A DNA stretch of 64,000 nucleotides. Source: Castellaniella sp. S9. GTDB lineage: Bacteria > Pseudomonadota > Gammaproteobacteria > Burkholderiales > Burkholderiaceae_B. Both the position numbers and the translations under genes were made by a program. Positions within the stretch are counted from its first letter, which is position 1. Every line of letters starts with the position of its first letter. The notes beneath the pieces were generated by a model that saw only the letters and a list, made by a program, of their open reading frames with translations, ran no database searches and had not been told where the DNA came from. Shown here one piece after another: positions 18,401 to 25,622 of this stretch. The stretch covers positions 1 to 64,000 of the forward strand of contig NZ_JAPFGD010000005.1 of assembly GCF_027257175.1 (NCBI RefSeq), in the 5' to 3' direction.

Positions 18401-19274
18401 CGTACAGGGGCAGGATGACGGCGCCCGCGGGGTGGCGCTTGCGCAGCGCCTCGGCGCACTCGCGGATTTCCCGTTCGCCGGGCAGGAATACCAGCACGTC
18501 GCCCGTGCCGTGGCGGGCGCACTCGTCCACGCCATCGGCCACCGCGTCGATCAGGTCGCGCTCCTCGTCGCGCGCAGTCGGCACCGCGCCGCCCTCGCCC
18601 TGGACCGTGGGCGCCATGACCGGCCGGTACAGGATGTCCACGGGATACAGCCGGCCCGACACCTCGATGACCGGCGCGGCTTGTTCCGGCGTGCCGAAAT
18701 GACGGGCGAAGCGCTGGGCGTCGATCGTGGCCGACGTGATGATCAGCTTCAGGTCGCGGCGGCGGGCCAGCAGCTGCTTCAAAAAGCCCAGCAGGAAGTC
18801 GATGTTCAGGCTGCGCTCGTGCGCCTCGTCGATGATCAGCGTGTCGTAGCGGCGCAGCAGCGGATCGCGTTGCGATTCCGCCAGCAGAATCCCGTCGGTC
18901 ATGAGCTTGATGGCCGTGGAAGGCCCCGCCCGTTCGCTGAAGCGGATCTGGTAGCCGACCCAGTCGCCGATCTCTGTGCTCAGTTCCTCGGCCACGCGCT
19001 GCGCCACCGAGGTCGCGGCCAGCCGCCGGGGCTGGGTATGGCCGATCATCCCCCGGCGGCCGCGCCCCAGTTCGAGGCAGATCTTGGGCAACTGGGTGGT
19101 CTTGCCCGAGCCCGTCTCGCCGCAGACGATCACCACCGGGTGTTCGGCGATCGCGCGCGCGATGTCCTCCCGACGGGCGCTGACGGGCAGTTCCTCGGGA
19201 TAATTCAGGGCCGGCAATGGCCGGTCGGCGGCGGGCGGCGCGGCGCGCCGCGATGATTTCTGGGATGCGTCCAT
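15465..19274 (-). CDS. hrpA: ATP-dependent RNA helicase HrpA (DEAH box)
   Basis: A 1269-residue DEAH/RHA helicase, near the 1300 of E. coli HrpA. Walker A is CGETGSGKTTQ (51-61); the DEAH box is in LIIDEAHERSLN (about 145-156); motif III SAT and motif VI QRAGRCGR follow. The helicase-associated HA2 and OB-fold regions and the long HrpA-specific C-terminal half are present. E. coli HrpA processes fimbrial mRNA and has been linked to clearing stalled ribosomes. The ATG at 19274 is 8 bases after a TATAAT on the minus strand, so the leader is very short or absent. It is divergent from argA and upstream of dnaE. Confidence 0.93.
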   Translation of the reverse strand: MDASQKSSRRAAPPAADRPLPALNYPEELPVSARREDIARAIAEHPVVIVCGETGSGKTTQLPKICLELGRGRRGMIGHTQPRRLAATSVAQRVAEELSTEIGDWVGYQIRFSERAGPSTAIKLMTDGILLAESQRDPLLRRYDTLIIDEAHERSLNIDFLLGFLKQLLARRRDLKLIITSATIDAQRFARHFGTPEQAAPVIEVSGRLYPVDILYRPVMAPTVQGEGGAVPTARDEERDLIDAVADGVDECARHGTGDVLVFLPGEREIRECAEALRKRHPAGAVILPLYARLSRAEQEQIFHPRGNARRIVLATNVAETSLTVPGIRYVVDSGLARIKRYSWRSKVEQLRIEPISQASANQRAGRCGRIGPGVCLRLYAEDDFKRRPAFTDPEILRSSLASVILRMKALRLDDVEAFPFVDPPSGRAVADGYQLLQELGALDAGNRLTPVGRSLARLPVDPRVARIVLAAHEQQCLAEILVIAAALSVQDPRDRPLQAREAAEAAHAKFNDKQSEFMSWLKLWAWYGEQVAHKGSQRKLVERLRANFLSPVRLREWRDTQVQLLTLAREQGWRLNQAPATVEQIHMALLAGLLGNIGMKGEDANLYQGARDIRFAIHPGSPLQKKAGRWILAGELVETTRLYARCVARIEPAWIERAGAHLLRRAWSDPRWEKKAGQVVANERGTVHGLPVYSGRRVHYGRIDPAAAREIFIRDALVPGDIDTPLPFVAHNRKLIASIERLEHQSRRPDILVDDALIQAFYEQQIPADVCQTATLEKWVRGLDAAAAARLKLTREDLMRHDAAGVTTDVFPRRLKRAGVEMAVDYHFEPGSPRDGMTLTVPLYALNQIDAAACEWLVPGMLKEKVHLLLKSMPQRLRRHCVPLPDYAAGFHERWFERAADPDIGLLEALVQDIWAQCKLRVQAADFKLETLPAHLFMNFKVVDEHGRMLSGGRSLDQLRAEHGREAQASFQQVAAHDREVAQALDHEGLTAWTFGPLPELLEIHRKGQSFIGYPALRDRGDSCDLDVFDDPREARRAHRAGLRRLFRIALREQVRFLEKNLPELTRMGMLYMDLGTQQELRDQIIDCALDQACLAEPWPEDADSFEQRREQGKGRLGLLAQEIARLAGQILAERAALHKKLPQARPWPEAHEDLRCQEAALVGKWFLRDTPYEQLRHFPRYLKAAQMRVDKLREDPARDARSMAEIAALLQPWQRARAALKGAPDQQLETFRWQLEELRVALFAQTLRTPFPVSVKRLQKAWSAMPR

Positions 19275-19282
19275 GAACGGTC

Positions 19283-19290
19283 ATTATAAT
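19283..19290. promoter_or_regulatory. Palindromic bidirectional -10 element between hrpA and argA
   Basis: The palindrome ATTATAAT contains a perfect TATAAT on both strands (plus 19285-19290, minus 19283-19288). It lies in the 45-base gap between the divergent starts. Plus-strand initiation would give argA a leader of about 23 nt; minus-strand initiation would begin at or next to the hrpA ATG. No good -35 is visible on either side. Confidence 0.5.
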
Positions 19291-19319
19291 TTTGGCTGGA
19301 TTCTTTTACGGCACCGCCC

Positions 19320-20675
19320 ATGACGACGCCAGACACCGACACCTATTCCGCCCAGGACGCCCCTGAATTCGCCCCCGCGCAATTCGTGCGCTGGTTCCGC
19401 GAGGTCGCGCCGTACGTGCACGATTTCCGGGGCAAGACCTTCGTGGTGGCCTTCGGCGGGGAACTGATCAACGACGGTGCGCTCGAGCCGCTGGTGGCCG
19501 ACTTGTCCTTGTTGTCGGCGCTGGGCATCCGGCTGGTGCTGGTCCACGGCTCGCGTCCCCAGGTCAACGAACAGCTGCGGCTCAAGGGCTACCCCATCCA
19601 GTTCGGACGCGGCGTCGAGCCCACCGGCGCCGAGGCCCTGGAATGCGCCAAGGAGGCCGCGGGCGAGATCCGCCTGGACATCGAGGCCGCCTTCAGCCAG
19701 GGCTTGCCCAATACGCCGATGTCGCACGCCAAGATCCGCGTCATTTCCGGCAACTTCGTCACCGCGCGTCCGGTCGGCGTCATCGACGGCGTGGACTACA
19801 AGCGCGCCGGCGCGGTGCGCAAGCTCGACATCGACGCGATGCGCAACATCATCGGCCAGGGCGCCATCGCCCTGCTCTCGCCGCTGGGCTTCTCGCCCAC
19901 GGGCGAGGCCTTCAACCTCGCCATGGAGGACCTGGCCACCAGCGCGGCGGTCGCCCTGCGCGCGGAAAAGCTCATCTTCCTGACGCAGGGCCGGACGATC
20001 ACCGAGCAGGACGGTTCGGTGGATACGGAACTGGCCCGCAAGGACGCCGACGAGATCCTGGCGCAAAACACTCTCGACGAGGACACCAGTTCATTCCTGC
20101 GCCATGCCTCGCTGGCGATCAAGCGGGGCGTGGCGCGTGCGCACCTGGTGCCCTATACGCTGGACGGCAGCATCCTGCTGGAAATCTTCACCCACGACGG
20201 CGTGGGCACGATGGTGGTCGAGGACACCCTCGAGGATTTGCGCCCCGCGGTCGCCGACGACGTGGGCGCCATCGTCCAGCTCATCGAGCCGCTCGAGGCG
20301 GACGGCACGCTGGTGCCGCGCGGCCGCGCCACCATCGAGCGCGAGGTGGAACGCTTCACCGTGCTCGAGCACGACGGCGTGATCTACGGCTGCGTCGCCC
20401 TGATTCCCTACCTGGACGAGGGCATGGCCGAGATGGCCTGCCTGATCGTCCAGCAGGAATGGCAGGGCACGGGCGACGGCGAAATGCTGCTGCGCCACGC
20501 CGAATCGCGCGCGCGCGCCATGGGCGCACGCCGGCTGTTCGTGCTGACCACCCGAACCTCGCACTGGTTCATCAAGCGCGGCTTCGTCCAGGGTGGGGTT
20601 TCCGATCTGCCCAAGGAAAAGCAGGCGCACTACAATCGATCGCGCAACAGCCTGGTCTTCATCAAACGGCTCTAG
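19320..20675 (+). CDS. argA: N-acetylglutamate synthase
   Basis: A 451-residue classical ArgA. It makes N-acetyl-L-glutamate from glutamate and acetyl-CoA, the first step of arginine synthesis. The N-terminal amino-acid-kinase-like domain (about 20-285) includes FVVAFGGELIND, LVLVHGSRPQVN and the linker ITEQDGSVDTELARKDADEIL; it binds the feedback inhibitor arginine in relatives. The C-terminal GNAT domain (about 305-445) has CLIVQQEWQGTGDGEMLL and ARRLFVLTTRTSHWFIKRGF. No clear Shine-Dalgarno precedes the ATG. The stop codon TAG is part of the CTAG that flanks a mobile element inserted exactly here. I see no ARG box upstream. Confidence 0.95.
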   Translation: MTTPDTDTYSAQDAPEFAPAQFVRWFREVAPYVHDFRGKTFVVAFGGELINDGALEPLVADLSLLSALGIRLVLVHGSRPQVNEQLRLKGYPIQFGRGVEPTGAEALECAKEAAGEIRLDIEAAFSQGLPNTPMSHAKIRVISGNFVTARPVGVIDGVDYKRAGAVRKLDIDAMRNIIGQGAIALLSPLGFSPTGEAFNLAMEDLATSAAVALRAEKLIFLTQGRTITEQDGSVDTELARKDADEILAQNTLDEDTSSFLRHASLAIKRGVARAHLVPYTLDGSILLEIFTHDGVGTMVVEDTLEDLRPAVADDVGAIVQLIEPLEADGTLVPRGRATIEREVERFTVLEHDGVIYGCVALIPYLDEGMAEMACLIVQQEWQGTGDGEMLLRHAESRARAMGARRLFVLTTRTSHWFIKRGFVQGGVSDLPKEKQAHYNRSRNSLVFIKRL

Positions 20676-20699
20676 GGTCTGTTCACACTAATTAAGGAG
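20676..20699 (+). repeat. Left terminal inverted repeat of the MITE-like element
   Basis: Perfect 24-base inverted repeat of 20916-20939; with the flanking CTAG the symmetry extends to 28 bases. It contains AAGGAG at 20694-20699, a Shine-Dalgarno sequence pointing into the element. Confidence 0.9.
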
Positions 20700-20909
20700 T
20701 CGCGAAGCCATGAAAAATCTGGCTGAACAAGGCGCCTGGCGCAGCGCGTATGTCCATACGCGCAAGACGGGCAACGCAGGGCAGGCGGATTTTTCATGGC
20801 TTCCCGCAGGGTTGGGTCTGAACGCCGCCGCCCGCTGCGTTGCCCTTCCTCGCAAGGCATTGAGCCTTGCTGCGGTGGACGCCTTGCGCTCGACAGCGTT
20901 CAGACCCAA
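20688..20909 (-). CDS. Hypothetical 73-residue ORF inside the MITE-like element (minus strand)
   Basis: A TTG at 20907-20909 follows AAGGAG of the right terminal repeat by 6 bases, an ideal spacing. The frame (opening MGLNAVERKASTAARLNALR) ends in the left terminal repeat. The product is basic and of low complexity, with no recognised domain. Because the element is built from inverted repeats, an open frame may be incidental. I list it because the ribosome-binding geometry is good; whether it is made is unknown. Confidence 0.25.
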   Translation of the reverse strand: MGLNAVERKASTAARLNALRGRATQRAAAFRPNPAGSHEKSACPALPVLRVWTYALRQAPCSARFFMASRLLN

Positions 20910-20943
20910 CGCGATCTCCTTAATTAGTGTGAACAGACCCTAG
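20710..20943 (+). CDS. Hypothetical 77-residue ORF inside the MITE-like element (plus strand)
   Basis: ATG at 20710 lies 10 bases after AAGGAG of the left terminal repeat. The frame begins MKNLAEQGAWRSAYVHT and ends LISVNRP, its stop being the TAG of the right flanking CTAG. No domain is recognised. The same LISVNRP ending appears in a minus-strand frame because the ends are inverted copies. It may be a chance frame. Confidence 0.22.
   Translation: MKNLAEQGAWRSAYVHTRKTGNAGQADFSWLPAGLGLNAAARCVALPRKALSLAAVDALRSTAFRPNAISLISVNRP
20916..20939 (-). repeat. Right terminal inverted repeat of the MITE-like element
   Basis: Perfect inverted copy of the left end. On the minus strand it too carries AAGGAG (20916-20921 as CTCCTT on the plus strand), pointing into the element from the other side. 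Confidence 0.9.
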
Positions 20944-20974
20944 GCCCGCACCAGGCGCCACCCGCGCATCCGCC

Positions 20975-21754
20975 ATGACCGACGCCCGCATTCCGATCCG
21001 CATCGTCAACCTGCCCTCGCGCGCCGATCGGCGCGCGCAGGTCTCTGCCCAGATGGTCGCACTGGGCGATCATCCGTATCGCTTTTTTCCGGCGGTGCAC
21101 GGCACGCTGCAGCCGGACCACCCGCTGTTCCGGCATTACGACCCCGCCGCGCGCCGGCGGGTCAAAGGCAGCGGCAATCCGCTCAAGCCCTCGCAACTGG
21201 GCTGCTTCGCCAGCCACTACCTGCTGTGGCAGGAATGCGTCGAATCGGACTGCCCGCTGATCGTCATCGAGGACGACGCCGTCCTGCGGCCGAATTTCGG
21301 GGATTTCCTCGCCCACGCACCCGCCATCGCGCAGCATTGGCCGCTGGTGTGGCTGCACGGCAACGACAAGCCGGGGCGCGACCCCAGCGTCGCGATCGAA
21401 CGCGCCGGGCCTTTCGTGCTGCACAAGAAACTCAAGGGCCACTTCCGCACCGTGGCCTACCTGATCACGCCGCAGGGCGCCGCCACCCTGCTGCGCCATT
21501 GCGAGACCTGGATCTATCCGGTGGACGACACCATGATTCGCTTCTACGAACACGGCGTCGAATCGATCGCGCTGCAGCCCCCCTGCGTGACGCACGACGA
21601 CGACTCGGCCTCCGACATCACCGGCCCCGCCACCCGCGCGCGGCGCAGCCTCGGCGACAAGCTGCGGCGCGAGGCCTTCAAGCTGCGCGACAACCTGCGC
21701 AAGACCGTCCACAACACCGTGTTCCGCCTGCACCACCGGCGCCTGCGGACATGA
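20975..21754 (+). CDS. Glycosyltransferase family 25 (LPS biosynthesis)
   Basis: A 259-residue GT25 protein of the LOS/LPS beta-galactosyltransferase type. Family signs are [12 protein letters not shown] at the start, [12 protein letters not shown] (about 75-86) and the acidic motif VIEDDAV (Glu99, Asp100, Asp101). Such enzymes add galactose or another hexose to LOS/LPS from a nucleotide sugar, using a metal. It follows the MITE-like element, which separates it from argA, and its stop overlaps the rfbB start by ATGA. Coupling to dTDP-sugar genes suggests a shared role in surface glycan assembly. Donor and acceptor are unknown. Confidence 0.85.
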   Translation: MTDARIPIRIVNLPSRADRRAQVSAQMVALGDHPYRFFPAVHGTLQPDHPLFRHYDPAARRRVKGSGNPLKPSQLGCFASHYLLWQECVESDCPLIVIEDDAVLRPNFGDFLAHAPAIAQHWPLVWLHGNDKPGRDPSVAIERAGPFVLHKKLKGHFRTVAYLITPQGAATLLRHCETWIYPVDDTMIRFYEHGVESIALQPPCVTHDDDSASDITGPATRARRSLGDKLRREAFKLRDNLRKTVHNTVFRLHHRRLRT

Positions 21755-22818
21755 AGATCCTCGTCACCGGAGGCGCCGGATTCATCGGCTCGGCCCTGGT
21801 CCGCCATCTGATCCTCGATACCGGCCATTCGGTGGTCAACGTCGACAAGCTGACCTACGCGGGCAATCTCGAATCCCTGCGCCCGATCGGCGAGGATCCG
21901 CGCCACGTCTTCGAGCAGCTCGACATCTGCGACGCCGGAGCCATGGCGCGCGTCTTTGCGCAGCACCGGCCCGACGCCGTGATGCACCTGGCGGCCGAAT
22001 CCCACGTGGACCGGTCGATCGACGGCCCGGCGGCCTTCATCCAGACCAATATGGTCGGCACCTATACGCTGCTGGAAGCCGCCCGTCGCTATTGGGATTC
22101 CCTGGATGCCGGCGCGCGCGCTGCCTTCCGCTTTCACCACGTCTCGACGGACGAGGTGTACGGCGACCTGGGCGCGGACGGCGGGCTATTCACCGAGTCC
22201 ACGCCCTATGCGCCCAGTTCGCCCTATTCCGCCAGCAAGGCCGGGGCCGACCACCTGGTGCGCGCCTGGCACCGGACCTACGGCCTGCCCGTCCTGGTCA
22301 GCAACTGCTCCAACAACTACGGGCCCTACCACTTTCCGGAAAAACTCATCCCCCTGACGATCCTCAACGCCCTCGAAGGCCAGCCGCTGCCAGTCTACGG
22401 CGCGGGCCTGCAGGTGCGCGACTGGCTGTACGTCGAGGACCACGCGCGCGCCCTGCGGCGGGTGGTCGAGGACGGCGCGCCGGGACGCACCTACAACATC
22501 GGCGGGCACAACGAGCAGCGCAACATCGACGTGGTCCGGGCGATCTGCGCGCTGCTCGAGGAACTCGTCCCGGCAGCCGCCCAAGGCCGGCGCCCCTATG
22601 CCGAGCTGATCACCCACGTCGCCGATCGGCCGGGCCACGATATCCGCTACGCCATCGACGCCGGCAGGATCGGGCGCGAGCTGGGCTGGACGCCCGTCGA
22701 AACCTTCCAGACCGGACTGCGCAAGACCGTCCGCTGGTATCTGGACCATCTGGACTGGTGCCGCAACATCCAGGATGGCGGCTACCGGCGCGACCGGCTG
22801 GGCATGGGCGCGCACTGA
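21751..22818 (+). CDS. rfbB: dTDP-glucose 4,6-dehydratase
   Basis: A 355-residue extended-SDR enzyme, same length as E. coli RfbB/RmlB. It converts dTDP-glucose to dTDP-4-keto-6-deoxyglucose with bound NAD, the second step of dTDP-L-rhamnose synthesis. It has GGAGFIGS (7-14), the DKLTYAGN adenosine loop, STDEVYGDL with the catalytic Asp-Glu pair, and YSASKAGAD with the Tyr-x3-Lys. [10 protein letters not shown] and the C-terminal [12 protein letters not shown] are typical. It overlaps GT25 and rfbD at start and stop. RfbA and RfbC, needed to make and epimerise the sugar, are not adjacent. Confidence 0.95.
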   Translation: MKILVTGGAGFIGSALVRHLILDTGHSVVNVDKLTYAGNLESLRPIGEDPRHVFEQLDICDAGAMARVFAQHRPDAVMHLAAESHVDRSIDGPAAFIQTNMVGTYTLLEAARRYWDSLDAGARAAFRFHHVSTDEVYGDLGADGGLFTESTPYAPSSPYSASKAGADHLVRAWHRTYGLPVLVSNCSNNYGPYHFPEKLIPLTILNALEGQPLPVYGAGLQVRDWLYVEDHARALRRVVEDGAPGRTYNIGGHNEQRNIDVVRAICALLEELVPAAAQGRRPYAELITHVADRPGHDIRYAIDAGRIGRELGWTPVETFQTGLRKTVRWYLDHLDWCRNIQDGGYRRDRLGMGAH

Positions 22819-23723
22819 TGCCGGGCCGCCTGCGCATCCTGGTGACGGGCGCCGGCGGGCAGCTGGGCCGGTCCCTGCGGGCACTGGCCGACCCCTTGCC
22901 GCCATCGGCCACCCTGGCATTCGCCGACCGGCGGATGCTGGATGTCAGCCGGGCCGGCAGTATCGACGCCTGGCTGGACCGCAACCCGGCCGACGTCGTC
23001 ATCAACGCAGCCGCCTACACCGCCGTCGACCGCGCCGCCGCCGAGTCCGAGCAGGCCATGGCCGCCAATGCCCAGGCCCCGGGCCTGCTGGCGCAGGCCT
23101 GCGCACGGCGCGGCGCACGCCTGCTGCATGTCTCGACGGATTACGTGTTCGACGGCCGCGCCGGGCGCCCCTATACCGAGGACGATCCCGTCAATCCCCT
23201 CAACACCTATGGACTGAGCAAGCTCGAGGGCGAGCGCCGCGTGCTGGCCCATGCGCCCGACAGCCTCGTGCTGCGCACCGGTTGGGTCTTCAGCGCCTAC
23301 GGCGGCAACTTCGTCAAGACCATGCTGCGACTGGCCCGCGAACGCGACACGCTGCGGGTCATCGACGACCAGGTCGGCGGCCCCACCTGGGCGGGCGATC
23401 TGGCGCGCACCCTGCTGGCGCTGGCGACACGTCCCGCCATCCCCGGCGGCATTCTGCATTTCAGCGGCACGCCCTGGACGAGCTGGCATGGATTCGCCCG
23501 GGAAATCCTGGATCAGGCGCTCGGCAAGGGCCTGATCGGGCGCCTGCCGGCATTGGGCCCGATGGCCGCGCGCGACTGGCCCTCGCCCGAACCCCGACCG
23601 GCCGACAGCCGCCTGGACGGCACCCGGCTGGCCGCTCTGCTGAACCTGCCGCCCTGCGATTGGCGCCCGGGCCTGGCGCGGACGCTGGACGCGCTGGCGC
23701 GGGATGCCGACGGGCTACAATGA
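22818..23723 (+). CDS. rfbD: dTDP-4-dehydrorhamnose reductase
   Basis: A 301-residue SDR reductase that makes dTDP-L-rhamnose from dTDP-4-keto-L-rhamnose with NAD(P)H. It has GAGGQLG (about 11-17), the ADRRMLDV cofactor segment, [12 protein letters not shown]-like [20 protein letters not shown] and YGLSKLEGE with the catalytic Tyr-x3-Lys. The ATG overlaps the rfbB stop by one base (TGATG). Downstream yggX follows within 30 bases. Product dTDP-rhamnose would feed LPS or another glycan; the missing rfbA/rfbC must be elsewhere. Confidence 0.94.
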   Translation: MPGRLRILVTGAGGQLGRSLRALADPLPPSATLAFADRRMLDVSRAGSIDAWLDRNPADVVINAAAYTAVDRAAAESEQAMAANAQAPGLLAQACARRGARLLHVSTDYVFDGRAGRPYTEDDPVNPLNTYGLSKLEGERRVLAHAPDSLVLRTGWVFSAYGGNFVKTMLRLARERDTLRVIDDQVGGPTWAGDLARTLLALATRPAIPGGILHFSGTPWTSWHGFAREILDQALGKGLIGRLPALGPMAARDWPSPEPRPADSRLDGTRLAALLNLPPCDWRPGLARTLDALARDADGLQ

Positions 23724-23749
23724 GCGCAGCACACTATCTGGAGTCCGCC

Positions 23750-24022
23750 ATGGCCCGCATGATCCACTGCCGTAAATTGAACCGCGAGGCCGAAGGGCTG
23801 GACTATCCGCCCTATCCCGGGGACTTGGGCGTGCGCATCTGGCGCGAGATTTCGAAGGATGCCTGGGCCAAATGGCTGGACATCCAGACGCGGCTGGTCA
23901 ACGAAAACCACCTGAGCCTCGCGGACGCCGAGGCCCGGAAATTCCTGTCCGGCCGGATGCAGGCATTCCTGTTCGAGGACCAGGACGTCGAGGCCCAGGG
24001 CTACGTGCCGCCGGGCGCCTGA
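23750..24022 (+). CDS. yggX: Probable Fe(2+)-trafficking protein YggX
   Basis: A 90-residue YggX-family protein. It has the family opening [24 protein letters not shown] with the single conserved cysteine at residue 7, then [19 protein letters not shown] and the C-terminal [17 protein letters not shown]. coli and Salmonella YggX protects iron-sulfur clusters from oxidation and handles labile iron. The start at 23750 is set by GGAG six bases upstream and by the family; an in-frame ATG at 23720 would add ten residues. It ends one base from phoU, with which it converges. Confidence 0.93.
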   Translation: MARMIHCRKLNREAEGLDYPPYPGDLGVRIWREISKDAWAKWLDIQTRLVNENHLSLADAEARKFLSGRMQAFLFEDQDVEAQGYVPPGA

Positions 24023-24023
24023 G

Positions 24024-24746
24024 TCACTTTTCCTTGATTTCCGGCGCCTCGCCACGCGCCATGCGCTCGGTGTTGGCAACGCCCATGTGGCGCACGTCGT
24101 CGCCCAGCACCATGTAGATCACCCGTTCAGCCATGTTCTTGGCGTGGTCGCCGATGCGCTCCAGGGCGCGGGCGATGAAGACCAGATCGATCGAGCGCGA
24201 GATCGTGCGCGGATCCTCGATCATGTAGGTGATCATGTGGCGCAGCGCAGCCTTCCATTCGCGGTCCACGTCCTTGTCGTTGCGCACCACCTGGGCGGCC
24301 GCCACGGGGTCCTCGCGGGCAAAGGCGTCCAGCGCCGCGCGGATCATGCCCGCCACGGCATCGGCCATGTGGCGCAACTCGACCACCGGTTCGTAGGAAG
24401 AATCGGCCTCATGCAAACGCCGCGCCACCTTGGCGACCTTGACGGCCTCGTCGCCGCAGCGTTCCATGTCGGTCAGCATCTTGGAGATCGACAGCAGCAG
24501 GCGCAGGTCGACCGCGGTGGGCTGGTTGCGCGCGATCAGCTGGCCGATGCGCTCGTCGATGCTGACCTCCAGCTGGTTGACCTGGCGCTCGTGCTCCCGC
24601 ACCTTGTCGACCAGGTCGAGTTCACCGTCGGCCAGCGCACGCATGCCGTCGAGCACCATGGATTCGACCAGGCCGCCCATCTGCAGAAACATCGAGCGCG
24701 TGGTTTCGAGTTCCGTGTGAAATTGCTTGTTCGTGTGCTCCAGCAT
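24024..24746 (-). CDS. phoU: Phosphate signalling protein PhoU
   Basis: A 240-residue all-helical protein with the two PhoU repeats. The metal-binding signature is seen as DMERCGDEAVKVAK (about 91-104) and ARALERIGDHAKNMAE (about 190-205). PhoU dampens PhoR kinase activity when phosphate is plentiful, acting with the PstSCAB transporter at the membrane. Here it stands alone; pstSCAB and phoBR are not in the window. A Pho box and -10 lie about 120-150 bases upstream, so the gene should be induced by PhoB on phosphate starvation. It converges with yggX. Confidence 0.94.
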   Translation of the reverse strand: MLEHTNKQFHTELETTRSMFLQMGGLVESMVLDGMRALADGELDLVDKVREHERQVNQLEVSIDERIGQLIARNQPTAVDLRLLLSISKMLTDMERCGDEAVKVAKVARRLHEADSSYEPVVELRHMADAVAGMIRAALDAFAREDPVAAAQVVRNDKDVDREWKAALRHMITYMIEDPRTISRSIDLVFIARALERIGDHAKNMAERVIYMVLGDDVRHMGVANTERMARGEAPEIKEK

Positions 24747-24864
24747 GTCCTGACCTCAATAACGGGGAATCGCATGACCGCAGAGCGTAGCACCCCGACG
24801 ATGCCTTGTGAAGAATGACGGCCCGGCTGCGAACGGCGAGCTACGCATGAACGCGTCTTCGTAG

Positions 24865-24896
24865 CTTATACCCGGGCTGTGACAATGTCATGACAC
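24865..24896 (-). promoter_or_regulatory. Pho box and -10 for phoU
   Basis: On the minus strand GTGTCAT-GACA-TTGTCAC (24879-24896) matches the PhoB pattern of two CTGTCAT-like 7-mers with a 4-base spacer. A TATAAG -10 (24865-24870) follows after 8 bases, the spacing of PhoB-activated promoters that lack a normal -35. The box overlaps the 3' end of rpiA by nine bases. PhoU would get a leader of about 110 nt. Confidence 0.65.
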
Positions 24897-25571
24897 CGCG
24901 CGGCGCAGCGTGCGCACGCCGCCCTCGCCGGCGACCAGCGCGACGTCCGCGCCCGAAATCGCGAACAGGCCGCAGGACACCACCCCGGGAATGTTGTTGA
25001 TCATCGCCTCGAGTTGCGCGGGCTCGTCGATCGCCAGCCCGGCGACGTCCAGGATGTGCCCGCCGTTGTCGGTCACGAAACCCTCGCGCAGCACCGGCCG
25101 GCCGCCGAACTGGCGCAGGGTGCGCGCCACCGCCTCGCGGGCCAGGGGAATGATCTCGACGGGCAGCGGAAAGCGGCCCAGTCGGTCGACGAGCTTGGAT
25201 TCATCGACGATGCAGACGAAACGGTCCGCGACCGAGGCCACGATCTTTTCCCGGGTCAGGGCGCCCCCGCCGCCCTTGATCATATTGAGCGCGCCATCGA
25301 TCTCGTCGGCGCCGTCCACATACCAGGCCATGGCGGGCACGGCGTTCAGGTCCAGCACGTCGATTCCCGCGGCCCGCAGGCGGCGCGTACTGCGCTCGGA
25401 ACTGGACACGGCGGCACGAAAAGCACCCCGGTGCGCCGCCAGCAGGTCGATGAACAGGTCGACCGTCGAGCCCGTGCCCACCCCCAGGACGTCCTCGGGC
25501 TGGAGCTGCGGCAGGACGTGGTCGATGGCCGCCTGTGCGGCCTGTTGCTTGAGCTGGTCTTGGGTGGACAT
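24888..25571 (-). CDS. rpiA: Ribose-5-phosphate isomerase A
   Basis: A 227-residue RpiA (E. coli 219) that interconverts ribose-5-phosphate and ribulose-5-phosphate in the pentose phosphate pathway. Visible motifs are [41 protein letters not shown] (read as DGADEID and [11 protein letters not shown], holding the catalytic Asp, Glu and Lys) and [11 protein letters not shown]. The start [12 protein letters not shown] at 25571 fits the family; an in-frame ATG at 25607 would add 12 residues of no similarity. It lies downstream of the pot operon on the same strand, with a 51-base gap to potI. Its last codons overlap the phoU Pho box. Confidence 0.95.
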   Translation of the reverse strand: MSTQDQLKQQAAQAAIDHVLPQLQPEDVLGVGTGSTVDLFIDLLAAHRGAFRAAVSSSERSTRRLRAAGIDVLDLNAVPAMAWYVDGADEIDGALNMIKGGGGALTREKIVASVADRFVCIVDESKLVDRLGRFPLPVEIIPLAREAVARTLRQFGGRPVLREGFVTDNGGHILDVAGLAIDEPAQLEAMINNIPGVVSCGLFAISGADVALVAGEGGVRTLRRAVS

Positions 25572-25622
25572 GGTGGCGAGGGGTTCCGGCGGGGGACGAA
25601 CGGCCATTGTACCCGGGGCGAC

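Larger units (their letters stand above)
20676..20939. mobile_element. MITE-like non-autonomous element with nested inverted repeats, CTAG target duplication
   Basis: A 264-base element bounded by perfect 24-base terminal inverted repeats (20676-20699 and 20916-20939) that begin GGTCTGTTCACAC. It is flanked by CTAG on both sides (20672-20675 and 20940-20943), or equally by TA if the ends are drawn one base out. Inside lie further perfect inverted repeats: 20704-20719 with 20788-20803 (16 bp), 20769-20779 with 20835-20845 (11 bp), 20811-20825 with 20896-20910 (15 bp), and hairpins 20746-20761 and 20852-20870. It has no transposase. A YTAR-type 4-bp duplication is known for IS5-family elements, so mobilisation by an IS5-like enzyme is a reasonable inference. 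Confidence 0.8.

Noticed and set aside
19275-19319. ARG box for ArgR upstream of argA
   Set aside because: TCATTATAATTTTG is AT-rich but does not match the inverted TGAAT pattern; it is better read as a -10.
24840-24878. GCTACG...CGTAGC stem in the phoU leader as a riboswitch
   Set aside because: Only six pairs with a large loop; too weak to support a structured RNA.
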